A DNA stretch of 64,000 nucleotides from VRUE01 sp963703895 (GCA_963703895.1 CAVPFX010000003.1:806001-870000); one strand, 5' to 3'. Shown: positions 18,118 through 26,411, numbered from the stretch's first letter. The notes: generated from the letters alone by a model not told the origin. Made by a program: numbers and translations.

Positions 18118-18311
18118 GCCAAAACGATTCTCGCAGACGCTGGTGGTCAGTTTGACTTGAGCGGCCACTACCGGGCCGTAGGCCACCTCCGCTGCTCCAA
18201 TGAACGCCTCGGCAGCCAGCTGCTGCCACTGAACTGATCGCCGGCCCTCAGCCGACCGGCATACGCCGTGGACGCTGCAAGAGATCGCGGTGCTGCTGAA
18301 CTAAGACCGGC

Positions 18312-18509
18312 TCAGTCTGATTTTGGCGATGCGTATGAGCCGAGAGTTGCCTGGCACGAGGTTGCTGGGCATACGAGCATCACGACTCGCCATCCCGGCG
18401 CGGTAGGGGCGGCAGGATAGATCCAGTCCGGGCCCGTCGTCCCGCTGAAAACTAAGCCACACTCGGGACATTTCGCCTTCGCAACTACTTCGCCCATGCG
18501 CAGGATCAT
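18312..18509 (-). CDS. Small zinc-ribbon-like protein
   Basis: 65 residues from ATG 18509. It has two Cys pairs (KCPECG and CPATSC) about 30 residues apart, the spacing of a small zinc ribbon. The same frame is open further up to a GTG inside the direct repeat at 18517-18534, so a longer form starting at the repeat is possible. It is one of three tiny minus-strand genes, each bordered by that repeat. No known family is recognised. Confidence 0.5.
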   Translation of the reverse strand: MILRMGEVVAKAKCPECGLVFSGTTGPDWIYPAAPTAPGWRVVMLVCPATSCQATLGSYASPKSD

Positions 18510-18516
18510 AGGCGAC

Positions 18517-18534
18517 TCAAACTGACCCACTACC
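18517..18534 (-). repeat. 18-bp direct repeat, copy 1 of 3
   Basis: TCAAACTGACCCACTACC on the plus strand (GGTAGTGGGTCAGTTTGA on the minus strand). Identical copies are at 18746-18763 and 18984-19001, spaced 229 and 238 bp. It lies just upstream of the small zinc-ribbon gene. Confidence 0.9.
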
Positions 18535-18542
18535 CACGTTGG

Positions 18543-18698
18543 CTACCGGGTGCTTAGGGGGATGTGGAAGATCAGGTAGTTGAGGACGAGGAAGAGGGCG
18601 ACGAAGAGGGCGATCACGGCCGCCACCCACACCACAACCACGACGGCCAAGGCAACCTGCCCCAGGGGGCTATCCCAAAACGACTCTCTGCCGGCCAT
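18543..18698 (-). CDS. 51-residue single-pass membrane protein
   Basis: Minus-strand frame from ATG 18698 to TAG 18543, shorter than usual gene-finding limits. It starts MAGRESFWDSPLGQV and then has about 30 hydrophobic residues (VVVVVWVAAVIALFVALFLV and on), i.e. one transmembrane helix, ending IPLSTR. It sits between two copies of the 18-bp direct repeat. No family is recognised; the clean hydrophobic profile makes chance coding less likely, but a ribosome-binding site is not strong. Confidence 0.5.
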   Translation of the reverse strand: MAGRESFWDSPLGQVALAVVVVVWVAAVIALFVALFLVLNYLIFHIPLSTR

Positions 18699-18745
18699 GC
18701 CCCGAACTACCCTCGCGCCTATCGCGGGTTTCAGTCGAGATCAAT

Positions 18746-18763
18746 TCAAACTGACCCACTACC
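18746..18763 (-). repeat. 18-bp direct repeat, copy 2 of 3
   Basis: Identical to the copies at 18517 and 18984. Its last three minus-strand bases (TGA) supply the stop codon of the 70-residue gene that lies to its right. Confidence 0.9.
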
Positions 18764-18958
18764 GACTTTCGCGCCGCGCTCCCAAAGCACTCGAACGAGA
18801 TTGGCGTTCACAAGCGCTGGCCGTTCGTCACGGTTTCTCGTCAGAGAAGCCAGCGGCGGCATTTGGCGGGATGCATCCTTGAGAGCTTGGACCACCTCCT
18901 CAAGACTCTCCTTCACCGCAATGGAGTGGGCGTCGTCAAAGGCGATTACCGTCGGCAT
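18746..18958 (-). CDS. Small hypothetical protein, possible beta-rich fold
   Basis: 70 residues from ATG 18958 (MPTVIAFDDAHSIAVKE). The C-terminal phrase ERPALVNANLVRVLWERG resembles small FlbD-like proteins in which a Val-Asn pair precedes a short strand; this is a weak resemblance. The stop codon is the TGA inside repeat copy 2, and the frame is also open upstream to a GTG inside repeat copy 3. The gene therefore spans exactly one repeat-to-repeat unit. Confidence 0.5.
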   Translation of the reverse strand: MPTVIAFDDAHSIAVKESLEEVVQALKDASRQMPPLASLTRNRDERPALVNANLVRVLWERGAKVGSGSV

Positions 18959-18983
18959 AGCTGAGCAATCTACACGGGCGCAG

Positions 18984-19001
18984 TCAAACTGACCCACTAC
19001 C
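18984..19001 (-). repeat. 18-bp direct repeat, copy 3 of 3
   Basis: Third identical copy, 28 bp upstream of the divergent Fe-S carrier gene start. A degenerate, inverted relative (TGGTGGTCAGTTTGAC) is near 18143, by the DegV N-terminus. Confidence 0.85.
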
Positions 19002-19029
19002 GCGGACCACTGCCGCTACACTTTGTGAA

Positions 19030-19422
19030 GTGACTGACGCGACCAGCGACACTCCGCAGACAGCGATCGCCTTGACTGACAAGGCGGCCGGCAAGATCGC
19101 CGAGCTGCTCGGCTCTCAGGAGGGCTCGGAGGGACAGGCGCTGCGGGTGGCCGTTCGCGGCGGCGGTTGCTCTGGCTTTCAGTACGCGCTCGCCTTCGAT
19201 CGCGCCAAGGACGACGACCACATCTTCGAGGTCGACGGCGTCTCGGTGCTCGTCGACAAGGTCAGCATGCAGTTCGTCTTCGGCTCCGAGGTCGACTACG
19301 TCGAAGGTCTGCAGGGCGCCGGCTTCCAGGTCAACAACCCCAACGTTGTTGCCGCCTGCGGTTGTGGCTCGTCCTTCCAGGTCAAGGACGACGCCCCGGC
19401 CGCTGAGACAGCCGCCGTCTAG
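19030..19422 (+). CDS. A-type iron-sulfur carrier (ErpA/IscA/HesB family)
   Basis: 130-residue carrier delivering Fe-S clusters to apoproteins. The three conserved cysteines are present in GGGCSGFQY and in ACGCGSSF near the C-terminus. Start is GTG 19030, giving MTDATSDTPQTAIALTDKA. It faces a monothiol glutaredoxin and a BolA gene, whose families cooperate with A-type carriers in cluster handling. The C-terminal Ala/Glu tail after the CGCG motif is not conserved in the family. Confidence 0.93.
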   Translation: MTDATSDTPQTAIALTDKAAGKIAELLGSQEGSEGQALRVAVRGGGCSGFQYALAFDRAKDDDHIFEVDGVSVLVDKVSMQFVFGSEVDYVEGLQGAGFQVNNPNVVAACGCGSSFQVKDDAPAAETAAV

Positions 19423-19432
19423 CGCGGCGCGT

Positions 19433-19816
19433 TTATTCGATCTGCAGCGGCGGCGATTGCGCCGGGGGCGCAGCGGCAGCCGGTGCTACTTCTGGCTGCT
19501 CGGCACCAAGCGCCTCGGCCAGCTCGCCGGAGTCGAACATCTCTTCGACGATGTCGGCGCCGCCAAGCAGCTCGCCGTTGACGTAGAGCTGGGGGAAGGT
19601 CTGCCAGTCGGAGATCTCGGCGGTGACTTCGCGCAGCGGCTGCAGGGCGGGCAGCACGTCGATCGCGCCGTACTCGACGTCGAGCGAGTCGAGCACCTGC
19701 ACGACTCGCATCGAGAAGCCGCAGCGCGGCATTTCCGGTGTGCCCTTCATGAAGAGCAGCACCGGGTTGGCGGCGATCAGTTCCTCGATCTTCTGTTTCA
19801 GCTCTGGGTCGGCCAT
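19433..19816 (-). CDS. Monothiol glutaredoxin (CGFS type)
   Basis: Grx4/GrxD-type glutaredoxin that binds a [2Fe-2S] cluster, often as a heterodimer with BolA. Motifs are LLFMKGTPEMPRCGFS with the single active Cys, TFPQLYVNGELLGG, and the following Asp. ATG 19816 gives MADPELKQ; a GTG 6 bp upstream is also possible. The C-terminal tail of about 25 residues is rich in Ala, Pro and Gln and lies outside the fold. It is followed in the same direction by BolA only 13 bp upstream. Confidence 0.93.
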   Translation of the reverse strand: MADPELKQKIEELIAANPVLLFMKGTPEMPRCGFSMRVVQVLDSLDVEYGAIDVLPALQPLREVTAEISDWQTFPQLYVNGELLGGADIVEEMFDSGELAEALGAEQPEVAPAAAAPPAQSPPLQIE

Positions 19817-19829
19817 GGGCACAGAGTAG

Positions 19830-20066
19830 CTATCCCGGCAGCCCGGTCTTCAGCGAGAGGGCGTGGATGGTGCCGTCGTCGAAGCGCTCCTTGACCGCCG
19901 CCTTGACCAGACGGTGCTGATCGAGGCGCGAGAGACCCTCGAACTGGGCGGCCGATACAGTCGCCCGCAGGTGGTCTCCGGTGCCGGTCTCGTCGACGAC
20001 CTCGACCGCGGCGCCGGGAAGCGCCGCCACGATCATCCGCTCGATTTCCGTCAAGTCAGCAGCCAC
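19830..20066 (-). CDS. BolA family protein
   Basis: 78-residue BolA-like protein with the class signature region FEGLSRLDQHRLVKAAV, including the conserved His. BolA partners with CGFS glutaredoxins in Fe-S trafficking, and the glutaredoxin gene follows 13 bp away on the same strand, so they form a two-gene operon. Start is GTG 20066. A convergent A-type Fe-S carrier completes the cluster. Confidence 0.9.
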   Translation of the reverse strand: MAADLTEIERMIVAALPGAAVEVVDETGTGDHLRATVSAAQFEGLSRLDQHRLVKAAVKERFDDGTIHALSLKTGLPG

Positions 20067-20106
20067 GGCGCGATTGTATGGGCAGGCGCCGCGTACGATC
20101 GTCGTC

Positions 20107-21006
20107 GTGGAACGGCAGGACCTTCAGTTCGCCTCGGGCGATGCACAATGCGCTGCCCGGCTCTTCCGACCCACGGACGCGAAGGACCCGATGCCCTGCG
20201 TGGTCATGGCCTCCGGCTTTTCCTGCGTGCGCGATCAAGGCCTCGACGCCTTCGCCGAACGCTTCGCCGCCGCCGGCCTCGGCGCGCTCGCCTTCGACTA
20301 CCGCGGCTTTGGCGAAAGCACGGGCGAGCCGCGCTTGCTGGTGCGCGCCGGCCGCCAATGCGACGACTGGCGAGCGGCGATCGCCCAGGCGCGATCGCTC
20401 CAGTGGGTCGATCCAGACCGCATCGCGATCTGGGGATTCTCGGCCGGCGGCGGGCACATCCAGCAGCTTGCCTTGACCGAGCCGGGCGTCGCCGCCGCCA
20501 TCGGCGTCGCCCCCCTCGTCGACGGCGCCCGCACGCTGCACTACATCGGCGGATTCCCCCACCTCATCCGCCTTGGTCTCGCCGGCGTTCGCGACGGCCT
20601 GTGCACCCTGCGCGGTGCCGATCCCTACCGGGTCCCGGCGGCCGGCCCACCCGGCTCGGCCGCGGTCATCAACAGCCCGGAAGGACTGCCCGGCTTCGAA
20701 TCGATCACGCCACCGGGCTCGAGCTGGAGAAACGAAGCGTGTGCACGTACCTTCCTCGCCCCGCCGTACCGATTGAGCAGGAAGGTCCGTCAAATCCCGA
20801 TCCCGATCCTCTACTGCATCGCCGAGGGGGATGACGTCACTCCCCCTCAGCTGGGAAAGCAGGCGGCTGAGCGAGCGCCGTTCGGCGAGCTCCGCACCTA
20901 CCCGGGAGGCCACTTCGATCCGTTTCGAGGCGAGACCCTCGAGAAAATGGCCACCGACCAACTCGAGTTCCTCGACCGTCGGCTGACCGCATCAACCGCT
21001 GCCTAA
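20107..21006 (+). CDS. Alpha/beta hydrolase
   Basis: 299-residue hydrolase with a nucleophile elbow GFSAGG, an oxyanion-type N-terminal VVMASGFSCVRDQG, DYRGFGESTGEP, an acidic residue in IAEGDDVTPP, and the catalytic His in YPGGHFDPF. The architecture resembles peptidase S15/DLH-like esterases. GTG 20107 is chosen because the upstream part of the open frame runs antisense into bolA. The substrate is unknown; it is a single gene between bolA and the membrane trio. Confidence 0.85.
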   Translation: MERQDLQFASGDAQCAARLFRPTDAKDPMPCVVMASGFSCVRDQGLDAFAERFAAAGLGALAFDYRGFGESTGEPRLLVRAGRQCDDWRAAIAQARSLQWVDPDRIAIWGFSAGGGHIQQLALTEPGVAAAIGVAPLVDGARTLHYIGGFPHLIRLGLAGVRDGLCTLRGADPYRVPAAGPPGSAAVINSPEGLPGFESITPPGSSWRNEACARTFLAPPYRLSRKVRQIPIPILYCIAEGDDVTPPQLGKQAAERAPFGELRTYPGGHFDPFRGETLEKMATDQLEFLDRRLTASTAA

Positions 21007-21022
21007 CGGCGCGGAAGCGGTG

Positions 21023-21274
21023 CTAGCGGCGGCGACGCAGCATCATCAAGCCACCGAGCGCGAAGCCGGCGATGGCCGCACCGGCGATCAGCTGCGAGCG
21101 GTGCTCGTAGGCCTGCCGGCGCCAATCGGTCAGTTCGGTGACGCGGCCGCGGAGGATCTCAACCGAGCTGCCCAGGTCGCGTCGCTGCAGGTCGATGTCG
21201 CGGCGGATCTCCGACGCCGAGCGGCCCGGGAGGCCGGTCGTCGGCGGTCGCACCGGCTCGGGTCGAGCGCTCAT
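21023..21274 (-). CDS. DUF3618-type small membrane protein
   Basis: 83 residues with the DUF3618 pattern SASEIRRDIDLQRRDLGSSV near residue 20 and a C-terminal hydrophobic helix ending in a run of arginines. It overlaps the upstream holin-family gene by 4 bp (ATGA). Together with that gene and a DUF4235-like gene it forms the trio common in actinobacteria; the function is unknown, with links to envelope stress suggested in the literature but not established here. Confidence 0.75.
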   Translation of the reverse strand: MSARPEPVRPPTTGLPGRSASEIRRDIDLQRRDLGSSVEILRGRVTELTDWRRQAYEHRSQLIAGAAIAGFALGGLMMLRRRR

Positions 21275-21706
21275 TCTTTACCCGCCTTCGCTCCGGATTC
21301 CAGCGTTTCCTTGGTCAGCTTCGCCTCTTCGATCGCCTGCTTGGGAACCGGCGGAGCGCCGGCCTGGACCGAGCGGTAGGCGATGAAGCCCGCCGCCGCC
21401 GCGATCAGGAGGAAGAGCGCTGCCTCGACGAAGAAGCCGGGCCAGGCGTTGCCGTCGAAGACCTCTTCGGCGAGTAGCCAGGCGACGCCCTCCATCACCA
21501 GGATCAGCGCCAGGAAGGCAAAGATGCCGGCGGCGATACCGACCACCGAGCCGCGCAGGATCTTGCTGACCTTCTCCGAGATCTCGGTCTTGGCCAGCTC
21601 GATCTCCTCGCGGACGAGCGAGGCTCTTCTCGGCGACATCGAAGACGAGCTCGCTTACCGAGCGCTCGTCCTGCGACTGCGGCGGTATGCCGGGACCGTC
21701 GGGCAC
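21271..21706 (-). pseudogene. Phage-holin-like/DUF1469 membrane protein with an internal frameshift
   Basis: The N-terminal part (GTG 21706, ending ERSVSELVFDVAEK) and the rest (ASLVREEIELAKTEISEK and on, two hydrophobic helices) are in different frames. They join cleanly if one base is removed near 21630. The combined protein of about 145 residues matches the usual family layout. Without correction a shorter 122-residue form starting inside (ATG 21639) would still be made. It could be a true mutation or an assembly error. It is flanked by DUF4235-like and DUF3618 genes in one operon. Confidence 0.65.
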
Positions 21707-21707
21707 G

Positions 21708-21842
21708 CTACTCGGGCGGGTCCTCGTTGTAGATGCGGCGGAAGACGAGGGCGGCGAGGCGCGTCGCCACAATGCTGGCAAGCGCGCCGCTGGCGGCGAG
21801 CATGCCGCTCCAGACAAGACGTTTGGCGATCTCGTTATCCAT
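21708..21842 (-). CDS. 44-residue DUF4235-like membrane protein
   Basis: Minus-strand frame from ATG 21842 to TAG 21708. The sequence MDNEIAKRLVWSGML, a hydrophobic helix, then VFRRIYNEDPPE fits the DUF4235 pattern of a short helix followed by a basic stretch and a Pro-Pro end. It stops 1 bp before the holin-like start, so it is the first gene of the DUF4235/holin/DUF3618 operon. Confidence 0.6.
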   Translation of the reverse strand: MDNEIAKRLVWSGMLAASGALASIVATRLAALVFRRIYNEDPPE

Positions 21843-21857
21843 CGGCCTCGACCATAC

Positions 21858-22463
21858 CTATCGCGACTCGAGACCGTCGCAGATCGTCGTCACCAGCAAG
21901 GTCTTTGCCTCGTCGAAGTCGCTGTCAGCCGCCGGGATCACCTCGAAGATCCAGCCCGAGAGCAACTGCTCAACCGCTCCGTAGAAGGCCATCGAGGCGA
22001 AGTTGGCGTCGATGTCGCGGCGGAAGATGCCGGCCGCCTGGCCGTCGGCGACGATCTTGGCGATCGAGTCGTAGGCGCGGCGGATCTCCGCCAGGTGGGT
22101 CCGGCCGAAGGAGTTGGCGGCCCGCGTCACCTCGACGATGATCACGGTCATCAGCTCCGGGTCGTGCCGGTAGGAGTCGACGATGAAGCCGGCGACCGCT
22201 TCCAGCTTCGCGCGCGGCTCGGGCCCCTCGCGGTCGGCCTCCTCGATCGCCGCCAACAGCAGCGACCAGCGCTCGCTGAAGAGCTCGTTGAGCACCTCGT
22301 CCTTGGACTTGAAGTAGTGGTAGACGAGCCCGTAGGCAACGCCGGCCTCGTCGGCGATGTCGGAGACGCGAGTCGAGTGGAAGCCCTGGCGGGCGAAGAC
22401 GCGAACCGCCGCGTCGAGGATCTGGCGGCGCTTGTCCACCGCCGCTGTCGCTGCCTTGGCCAT
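21858..22463 (-). CDS. TetR family transcriptional regulator
   Basis: 201 residues. The N-terminal HTH is typical (RRQILDAAVRVFARQGFHST, then DIADEAGVAYGLVYHYFKSKDEV). The C-terminal ligand domain is typical of fatty-acid or acyl-CoA type TetR proteins (VTRAANSFGRTHLAEIRR). The start ATG 22463 overlaps the stop of the nitrilase gene (TGATG), so the two are co-transcribed. The palindrome at 23315-23330 in front of this operon is the likely operator for autoregulation. Confidence 0.92.
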   Translation of the reverse strand: MAKAATAAVDKRRQILDAAVRVFARQGFHSTRVSDIADEAGVAYGLVYHYFKSKDEVLNELFSERWSLLLAAIEEADREGPEPRAKLEAVAGFIVDSYRHDPELMTVIIVEVTRAANSFGRTHLAEIRRAYDSIAKIVADGQAAGIFRRDIDANFASMAFYGAVEQLLSGWIFEVIPAADSDFDEAKTLLVTTICDGLESR

Positions 22464-23293
22464 CAGGCGCGAGCCTCGCTCAGCTGCGGCCAGGCGTAGG
22501 CGCGGGGGCGGCGGTTGGCGAGCGAGGGCAGCGACTCGCGGACCCGATCCTGGGCGGCGAAGTCGAGCTCGGCGGCAACGAAGCACTCCTCATCGGGCGC
22601 GGTCGCCAGCACCACGCCCCAAGGATCGACGATCGAGGAGCGACCGTTGGAGCTGAACCGCGGTGGCGCCTGGCCGAACTGGTTGGGGGCGAGCACAAAG
22701 GCCTGGTTCTCGATCGCCCGCGCGCGCAGCAACACCTCCCAGTGATCGCGACCGGTCGCCAAGGTGAAGGCCGAGGGGACGGTGAGAACCCGGGCGCCAC
22801 GCACCGCGAGGATGCGAAAGACCTCCGGGAAGCGCAGGTCGTAGCAAACGCTGAGACCAACGGTTACGTCGGCGACCGCGGCGGTGACGATCTCCTCGCC
22901 AGGCTCCTCGTGCTCTGACTCGCGGTAGGAAACACCACCGACCTCGACGTCGAACATGTGGATCTTGCGGTAGGAGGCAACGTCCTCACCATCGGGATCG
23001 ATCAGGACCGAGGTGTTGAACGCCTTGCCTTCGGGCCCCTGCTCGGCAATGCTGCCGGCGAGCAGGTGGATGCCGAGCTCGCGGCTCCAGCCACGGGCGG
23101 CGCTCAGACTCGGGCCGTCGAGCGACTCGGCACCGGCGAGCAGCTCCTCGCCACCCGCGAGCAGGTTCCACTTCTCCGGCAAGGCCACCAGCTCGGCACC
23201 GTCGGCGGCAGCGGCTCGCACCAGACGCTCGGCGACTTCGAGGTTTCTGGCCTTCTCGCCGGTGGAGTTGAGCTGTACGACCGCTGCGCGCAA
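22463..23293 (-). CDS. Nitrilase-superfamily amidase (Nit-like carbon-nitrogen hydrolase)
   Basis: 276-residue hydrolase with the catalytic triad of the family: Glu in ALPEKWN, Lys in YRKIHMFD, and Cys in SVCYDLRFPE. The overall layout is like Nit1/Nit2 (deaminated glutathione amidase) rather than long nitrilases. The start is TTG 23293. It is followed by an overlapping TetR gene and preceded by a TetR-like palindrome, so expression is probably ligand-controlled. The real substrate is unknown. Confidence 0.88.
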   Translation of the reverse strand: MRAAVVQLNSTGEKARNLEVAERLVRAAAADGAELVALPEKWNLLAGGEELLAGAESLDGPSLSAARGWSRELGIHLLAGSIAEQGPEGKAFNTSVLIDPDGEDVASYRKIHMFDVEVGGVSYRESEHEEPGEEIVTAAVADVTVGLSVCYDLRFPEVFRILAVRGARVLTVPSAFTLATGRDHWEVLLRARAIENQAFVLAPNQFGQAPPRFSSNGRSSIVDPWGVVLATAPDEECFVAAELDFAAQDRVRESLPSLANRRPRAYAWPQLSEARA

Positions 23294-23314
23294 GAGTTCC
23301 TTTTGGCTCCCTGG

Positions 23315-23330
23315 TTGACTGACCAGTCAA
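23315..23330. promoter_or_regulatory. TetR-like operator between nitrilase operon and cyclase gene
   Basis: TTGACTG-AC-CAGTCAA, a perfect 7-bp inverted repeat with 2-bp centre. It lies 22 bp upstream of the nitrilase start and 43 bp upstream of the divergent cyclase start. Similar palindromes are at 3346 and 46783. Confidence 0.6.
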
Positions 23331-23372
23331 TCGGTTTAGTCAGTATAGGTGCAGGCGTAAGCTCTTGAGCGC

Positions 23373-26300
23373 ATGAGTGAAATCGCGCAGTCAGGCGGCG
23401 AGCGCAAGCAGGTAACCGTGCTGTTCGCCGACGTCCAGGGCTCGATGGACATGGCCGAGGGCCAGGATCCGGAGCAGTGGCACGCGATCATGCAGCGCTT
23501 CTTCTCCACCCTCGCCGAAGCGGTGCACCGCTTCGAGGGAACGGTGGACAAGTTCACCGGCGACGGGATCATGGCGGTGTTCGGCGCCCCGGTCGCCCAC
23601 GAGGATCACGGGCGGCGCGCTTGTTACGCGGCGCTGAAGATGCTCGACGACGTCGGTGAGTACGCCGCCGAACTGCGCCGCAAGCACGGGCTCAATTTCT
23701 CCACCCGGATCGGGATCAACTCCGGCGAGGTCGTCGCCGCCGAGGTCGGCGAGGGCGGCTACACCGCGGTCGGCCACACGGTCGGCCTGGCGCAGCGGAT
23801 GGAGGCCCTGGCCGAGCCGGGCAAGGCGTACCTGACCGAGAGCACGGCCGAGCTGGCCCACGGCTTCATGGCGCTCGAGGACCTCGGTCACTTCGAGATC
23901 AAGGGGGCGAGCCAGCCGGTCGGCGTCTTCGAGCTGGCCGGGGTCGGCGCCGCCCGCTCACGCCTCGACCTCTCTCGCGAGCGCGGCTTCTCCAGCTTCG
24001 TCGGTCGCGACGAGGAGATGGCGGTGCTGGAAGAGGCGCTCGACCGCGCCGAGCGCGGCGAGGGGGCGGCGGTGGGCATCGTCGCCGAGCCGGGCGTCGG
24101 CAAGAGCCGCCTCTGCTACGAGTTCGCCGAACGCTGTCGCGAGCGCGGCATCGAGGTCTTCGAGTGCCAGGCTCAAGCGCACGGACAGGCGATTCCGTTC
24201 ATGCCAGTGCTGCAGATGCTGCGCTCTTACTTCGGCATCGCCGACGGCGACCCGGAGCGAATCGTGCGCGAGAAGATCGCCGGCCGCACCCTGCTGCTCG
24301 ATCCCGACTTCGCCGAGGACCTGCCGCTGCTCTTCGACTTCCTCGGCGTCCCCGACCCGCACCGACCGCTGCCGCAACTGAGCGCCGAGGCCCGCCACCG
24401 GGCGCTGCGCGGAGCTGTCTGCCGGCTCGTACGAGCGCCCAACCGGCGCAACTCGATCGTCGCCTTGGTCGAGGACCTGCACTGGATGGACGAGGGCAGC
24501 GCCACCCTGCTCGGCGAGCTGATCTCCTCGGTCGAGGGCACGAAGACGCTGGCGATCGTCAACTTCCGGCCCGAATACGACGCTCATAGGTGGGCCGGTG
24601 AGAGCACTTACCGCGGCATCTCCCTGGATCCGCTGGGACCCGGGGGCACGCGCGAGCTGCTGCACGACCTGGCCGGCGAGGACCCCTCGCTCGACGGCCT
24701 CGCCGACCTGATCCACGAACGCACCGCCGGCAACCCTTTCTTCATCGAGGAGATCGTTCGAGGACTGGCCGAGGCGGGCAACCTCGAGGGCGAGCGCGGC
24801 GCCTACCGGCTGGCGCGACCGGTCGAGGATGCGGGGGTGCCGGCAAGCGTGCAGACGATCCTCGCGGCGCGAATCGACCGTCTTGGTCCCAGCGCCAAGC
24901 AATTGCTGCAGGCGGCTTCGGTGACCAACAAGGAGATCAGCGAGCGAGCGCTGGGAATGGTCTCGGGGAAGAGCGAAGACGAGGACTACCGGGCGGCGCT
25001 CTGCGAGCTCACCGACGGCGGCTTCCTCTTTGAGACCGAGGTCTACCCGGAACGGGTCTTCTCCTTCCGCCACCCGCTGACCCGCGAGGTCGCCTACAGC
25101 ACCCAGCTGGCCGAGCAGCGCGCCACCACCCACGCGGCGACGGCGCGGACGCTGATCGAGCTCAATCCCGACCGCCACGACGAGCTCGCCGCGCTGATCG
25201 CTCGCCATATGGAGGCGGGCGAGGAGACGCTGGAGGCGGCGCGCTGGTCGGCGCGAGCGGCTTACTGGGCGGGCAGCAGCCGGCCGGGTGACGCGCTGCG
25301 GCTCTGGCGCAAGGTGATGGAGCTGGTCGACGGGCTCGAACAGGACGATGAGGTGACCGCGATGGCGGTGATGTCGCGCCTCTTGCAACTCGACTACGCC
25401 TGGCGCCTCGGCATGGACGATGCGGAGGAAGCCCGCCTGACGGCGGAGGCCGAGGAGATCGCGACCAGGACGGGCGATCTGCGCTCGCTCGCCCTGCTGC
25501 GCACAGCCACCTCGACCCGTCCCGGCATGCCTCATCACGCGGACACCTGGCTCGCGGCCGTTGCCGAGACCAACCAACTCGCCGATGAATCCGGCGATCT
25601 GCACCTGCGCATCGCGATCCGCGCCGCTGGCTCCTACGCCCACCTCTGCGCGGGAGACTTCGCCGGCTTCGACCGGGCGCTGGACGAGGTGCTCGAGCTG
25701 GCTGGCGACGATCGCCGCGCCGGCGCCGGGATCGTCATCGGCAGCCCGGTCGCTTGGGCCACCATGGCCAAGGGCCTCGTCATGCGTGAGGGCGGGCGCC
25801 TCGAGGAAGCCGAAGCCCAGTTCAACGCGGCGCTGCGGATCGCCACCGAGGACGGCGATCCGGAGATCGCCAGCTGGACCCGCAGCAACCAGTCGCTGAT
25901 GCTGGCGATGCGCGGCGATCTCGATGCCGCGATCGCGCTGGCTCGGCGCAATTGCGAGCTGACCGAAAGGCTCGGCGACGTCTTCTCGCGCAGCCTCGCC
26001 CTCTCCAACCTGGGCGGTACGCAGATCGCCGCCGGCGACTACGCCGGTGCGCTCGAGTCGCTCGAAGAGGCTGAGCGCGTGTACCGCGCCGCGGTCAGCG
26101 GCGGCGACGAGATGGAGACCTGGCGGGCTGGCCTGCGAGCCGAGGCGTTGGTCGGGGTGGGTCGCGGCGAGGAGGGGCTGGAGCTGGCCGAGTGGGCCAC
26201 GGAGGTCGCCCGCGAGCGCGGCATGCTCTGGTCGCTGCCGCTCGATCTGCAGGCGCTGGCGATCGCTCGCACCGCCAACGGCCTCGACGGTGCGGAGGCC

Positions 26301-26399
26301 GCCCTGGACGAAGCGGCCGAGATCGCCGAGCGGACCGGAGCAATGGTCAGCCTCGAAGCGGTGGAAATGACGCGTGCGACGCTCGGCGTGGCGCGCTGA
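23373..26399 (+). CDS. Class III adenylate/guanylate cyclase fused to AAA ATPase and TPR-like regulator
   Basis: 1008-residue cytosolic signalling protein. Residues 10-190 are a class III cyclase: metal-binding Asp in LFADVQGSMDM, the second Asp in KFTGDGIMAVFGAP, and RIGINSGEVVAAEVG. Residues about 215-500 are an ATPase with Walker A EPGVGKSRL (about 238) and Walker B ALVEDLHWMDEGS (about 365). The rest (about 600-1008) is TPR-like helical repeats. There is no LuxR-type HTH at the end. The layout matches the large cyclase-AAA-TPR proteins common in actinobacteria; the signal sensed is unknown. It diverges from the nitrilase-TetR operon. Confidence 0.9.
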   Translation: MSEIAQSGGERKQVTVLFADVQGSMDMAEGQDPEQWHAIMQRFFSTLAEAVHRFEGTVDKFTGDGIMAVFGAPVAHEDHGRRACYAALKMLDDVGEYAAELRRKHGLNFSTRIGINSGEVVAAEVGEGGYTAVGHTVGLAQRMEALAEPGKAYLTESTAELAHGFMALEDLGHFEIKGASQPVGVFELAGVGAARSRLDLSRERGFSSFVGRDEEMAVLEEALDRAERGEGAAVGIVAEPGVGKSRLCYEFAERCRERGIEVFECQAQAHGQAIPFMPVLQMLRSYFGIADGDPERIVREKIAGRTLLLDPDFAEDLPLLFDFLGVPDPHRPLPQLSAEARHRALRGAVCRLVRAPNRRNSIVALVEDLHWMDEGSATLLGELISSVEGTKTLAIVNFRPEYDAHRWAGESTYRGISLDPLGPGGTRELLHDLAGEDPSLDGLADLIHERTAGNPFFIEEIVRGLAEAGNLEGERGAYRLARPVEDAGVPASVQTILAARIDRLGPSAKQLLQAASVTNKEISERALGMVSGKSEDEDYRAALCELTDGGFLFETEVYPERVFSFRHPLTREVAYSTQLAEQRATTHAATARTLIELNPDRHDELAALIARHMEAGEETLEAARWSARAAYWAGSSRPGDALRLWRKVMELVDGLEQDDEVTAMAVMSRLLQLDYAWRLGMDDAEEARLTAEAEEIATRTGDLRSLALLRTATSTRPGMPHHADTWLAAVAETNQLADESGDLHLRIAIRAAGSYAHLCAGDFAGFDRALDEVLELAGDDRRAGAGIVIGSPVAWATMAKGLVMREGGRLEEAEAQFNAALRIATEDGDPEIASWTRSNQSLMLAMRGDLDAAIALARRNCELTERLGDVFSRSLALSNLGGTQIAAGDYAGALESLEEAERVYRAAVSGGDEMETWRAGLRAEALVGVGRGEEGLELAEWATEVARERGMLWSLPLDLQALAIARTANGLDGAEAALDEAAEIAERTGAMVSLEAVEMTRATLGVAR

Positions 26400-26411
26400 G
26401 ACGAGCGTCGG

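Noticed and set aside
18312..19001. Intact insertion sequence suggested by the 18-bp repeat
   Set aside because: No transposase frame and the repeats are direct, about 230 bp apart, unlike a single IS. A relic cannot be excluded.
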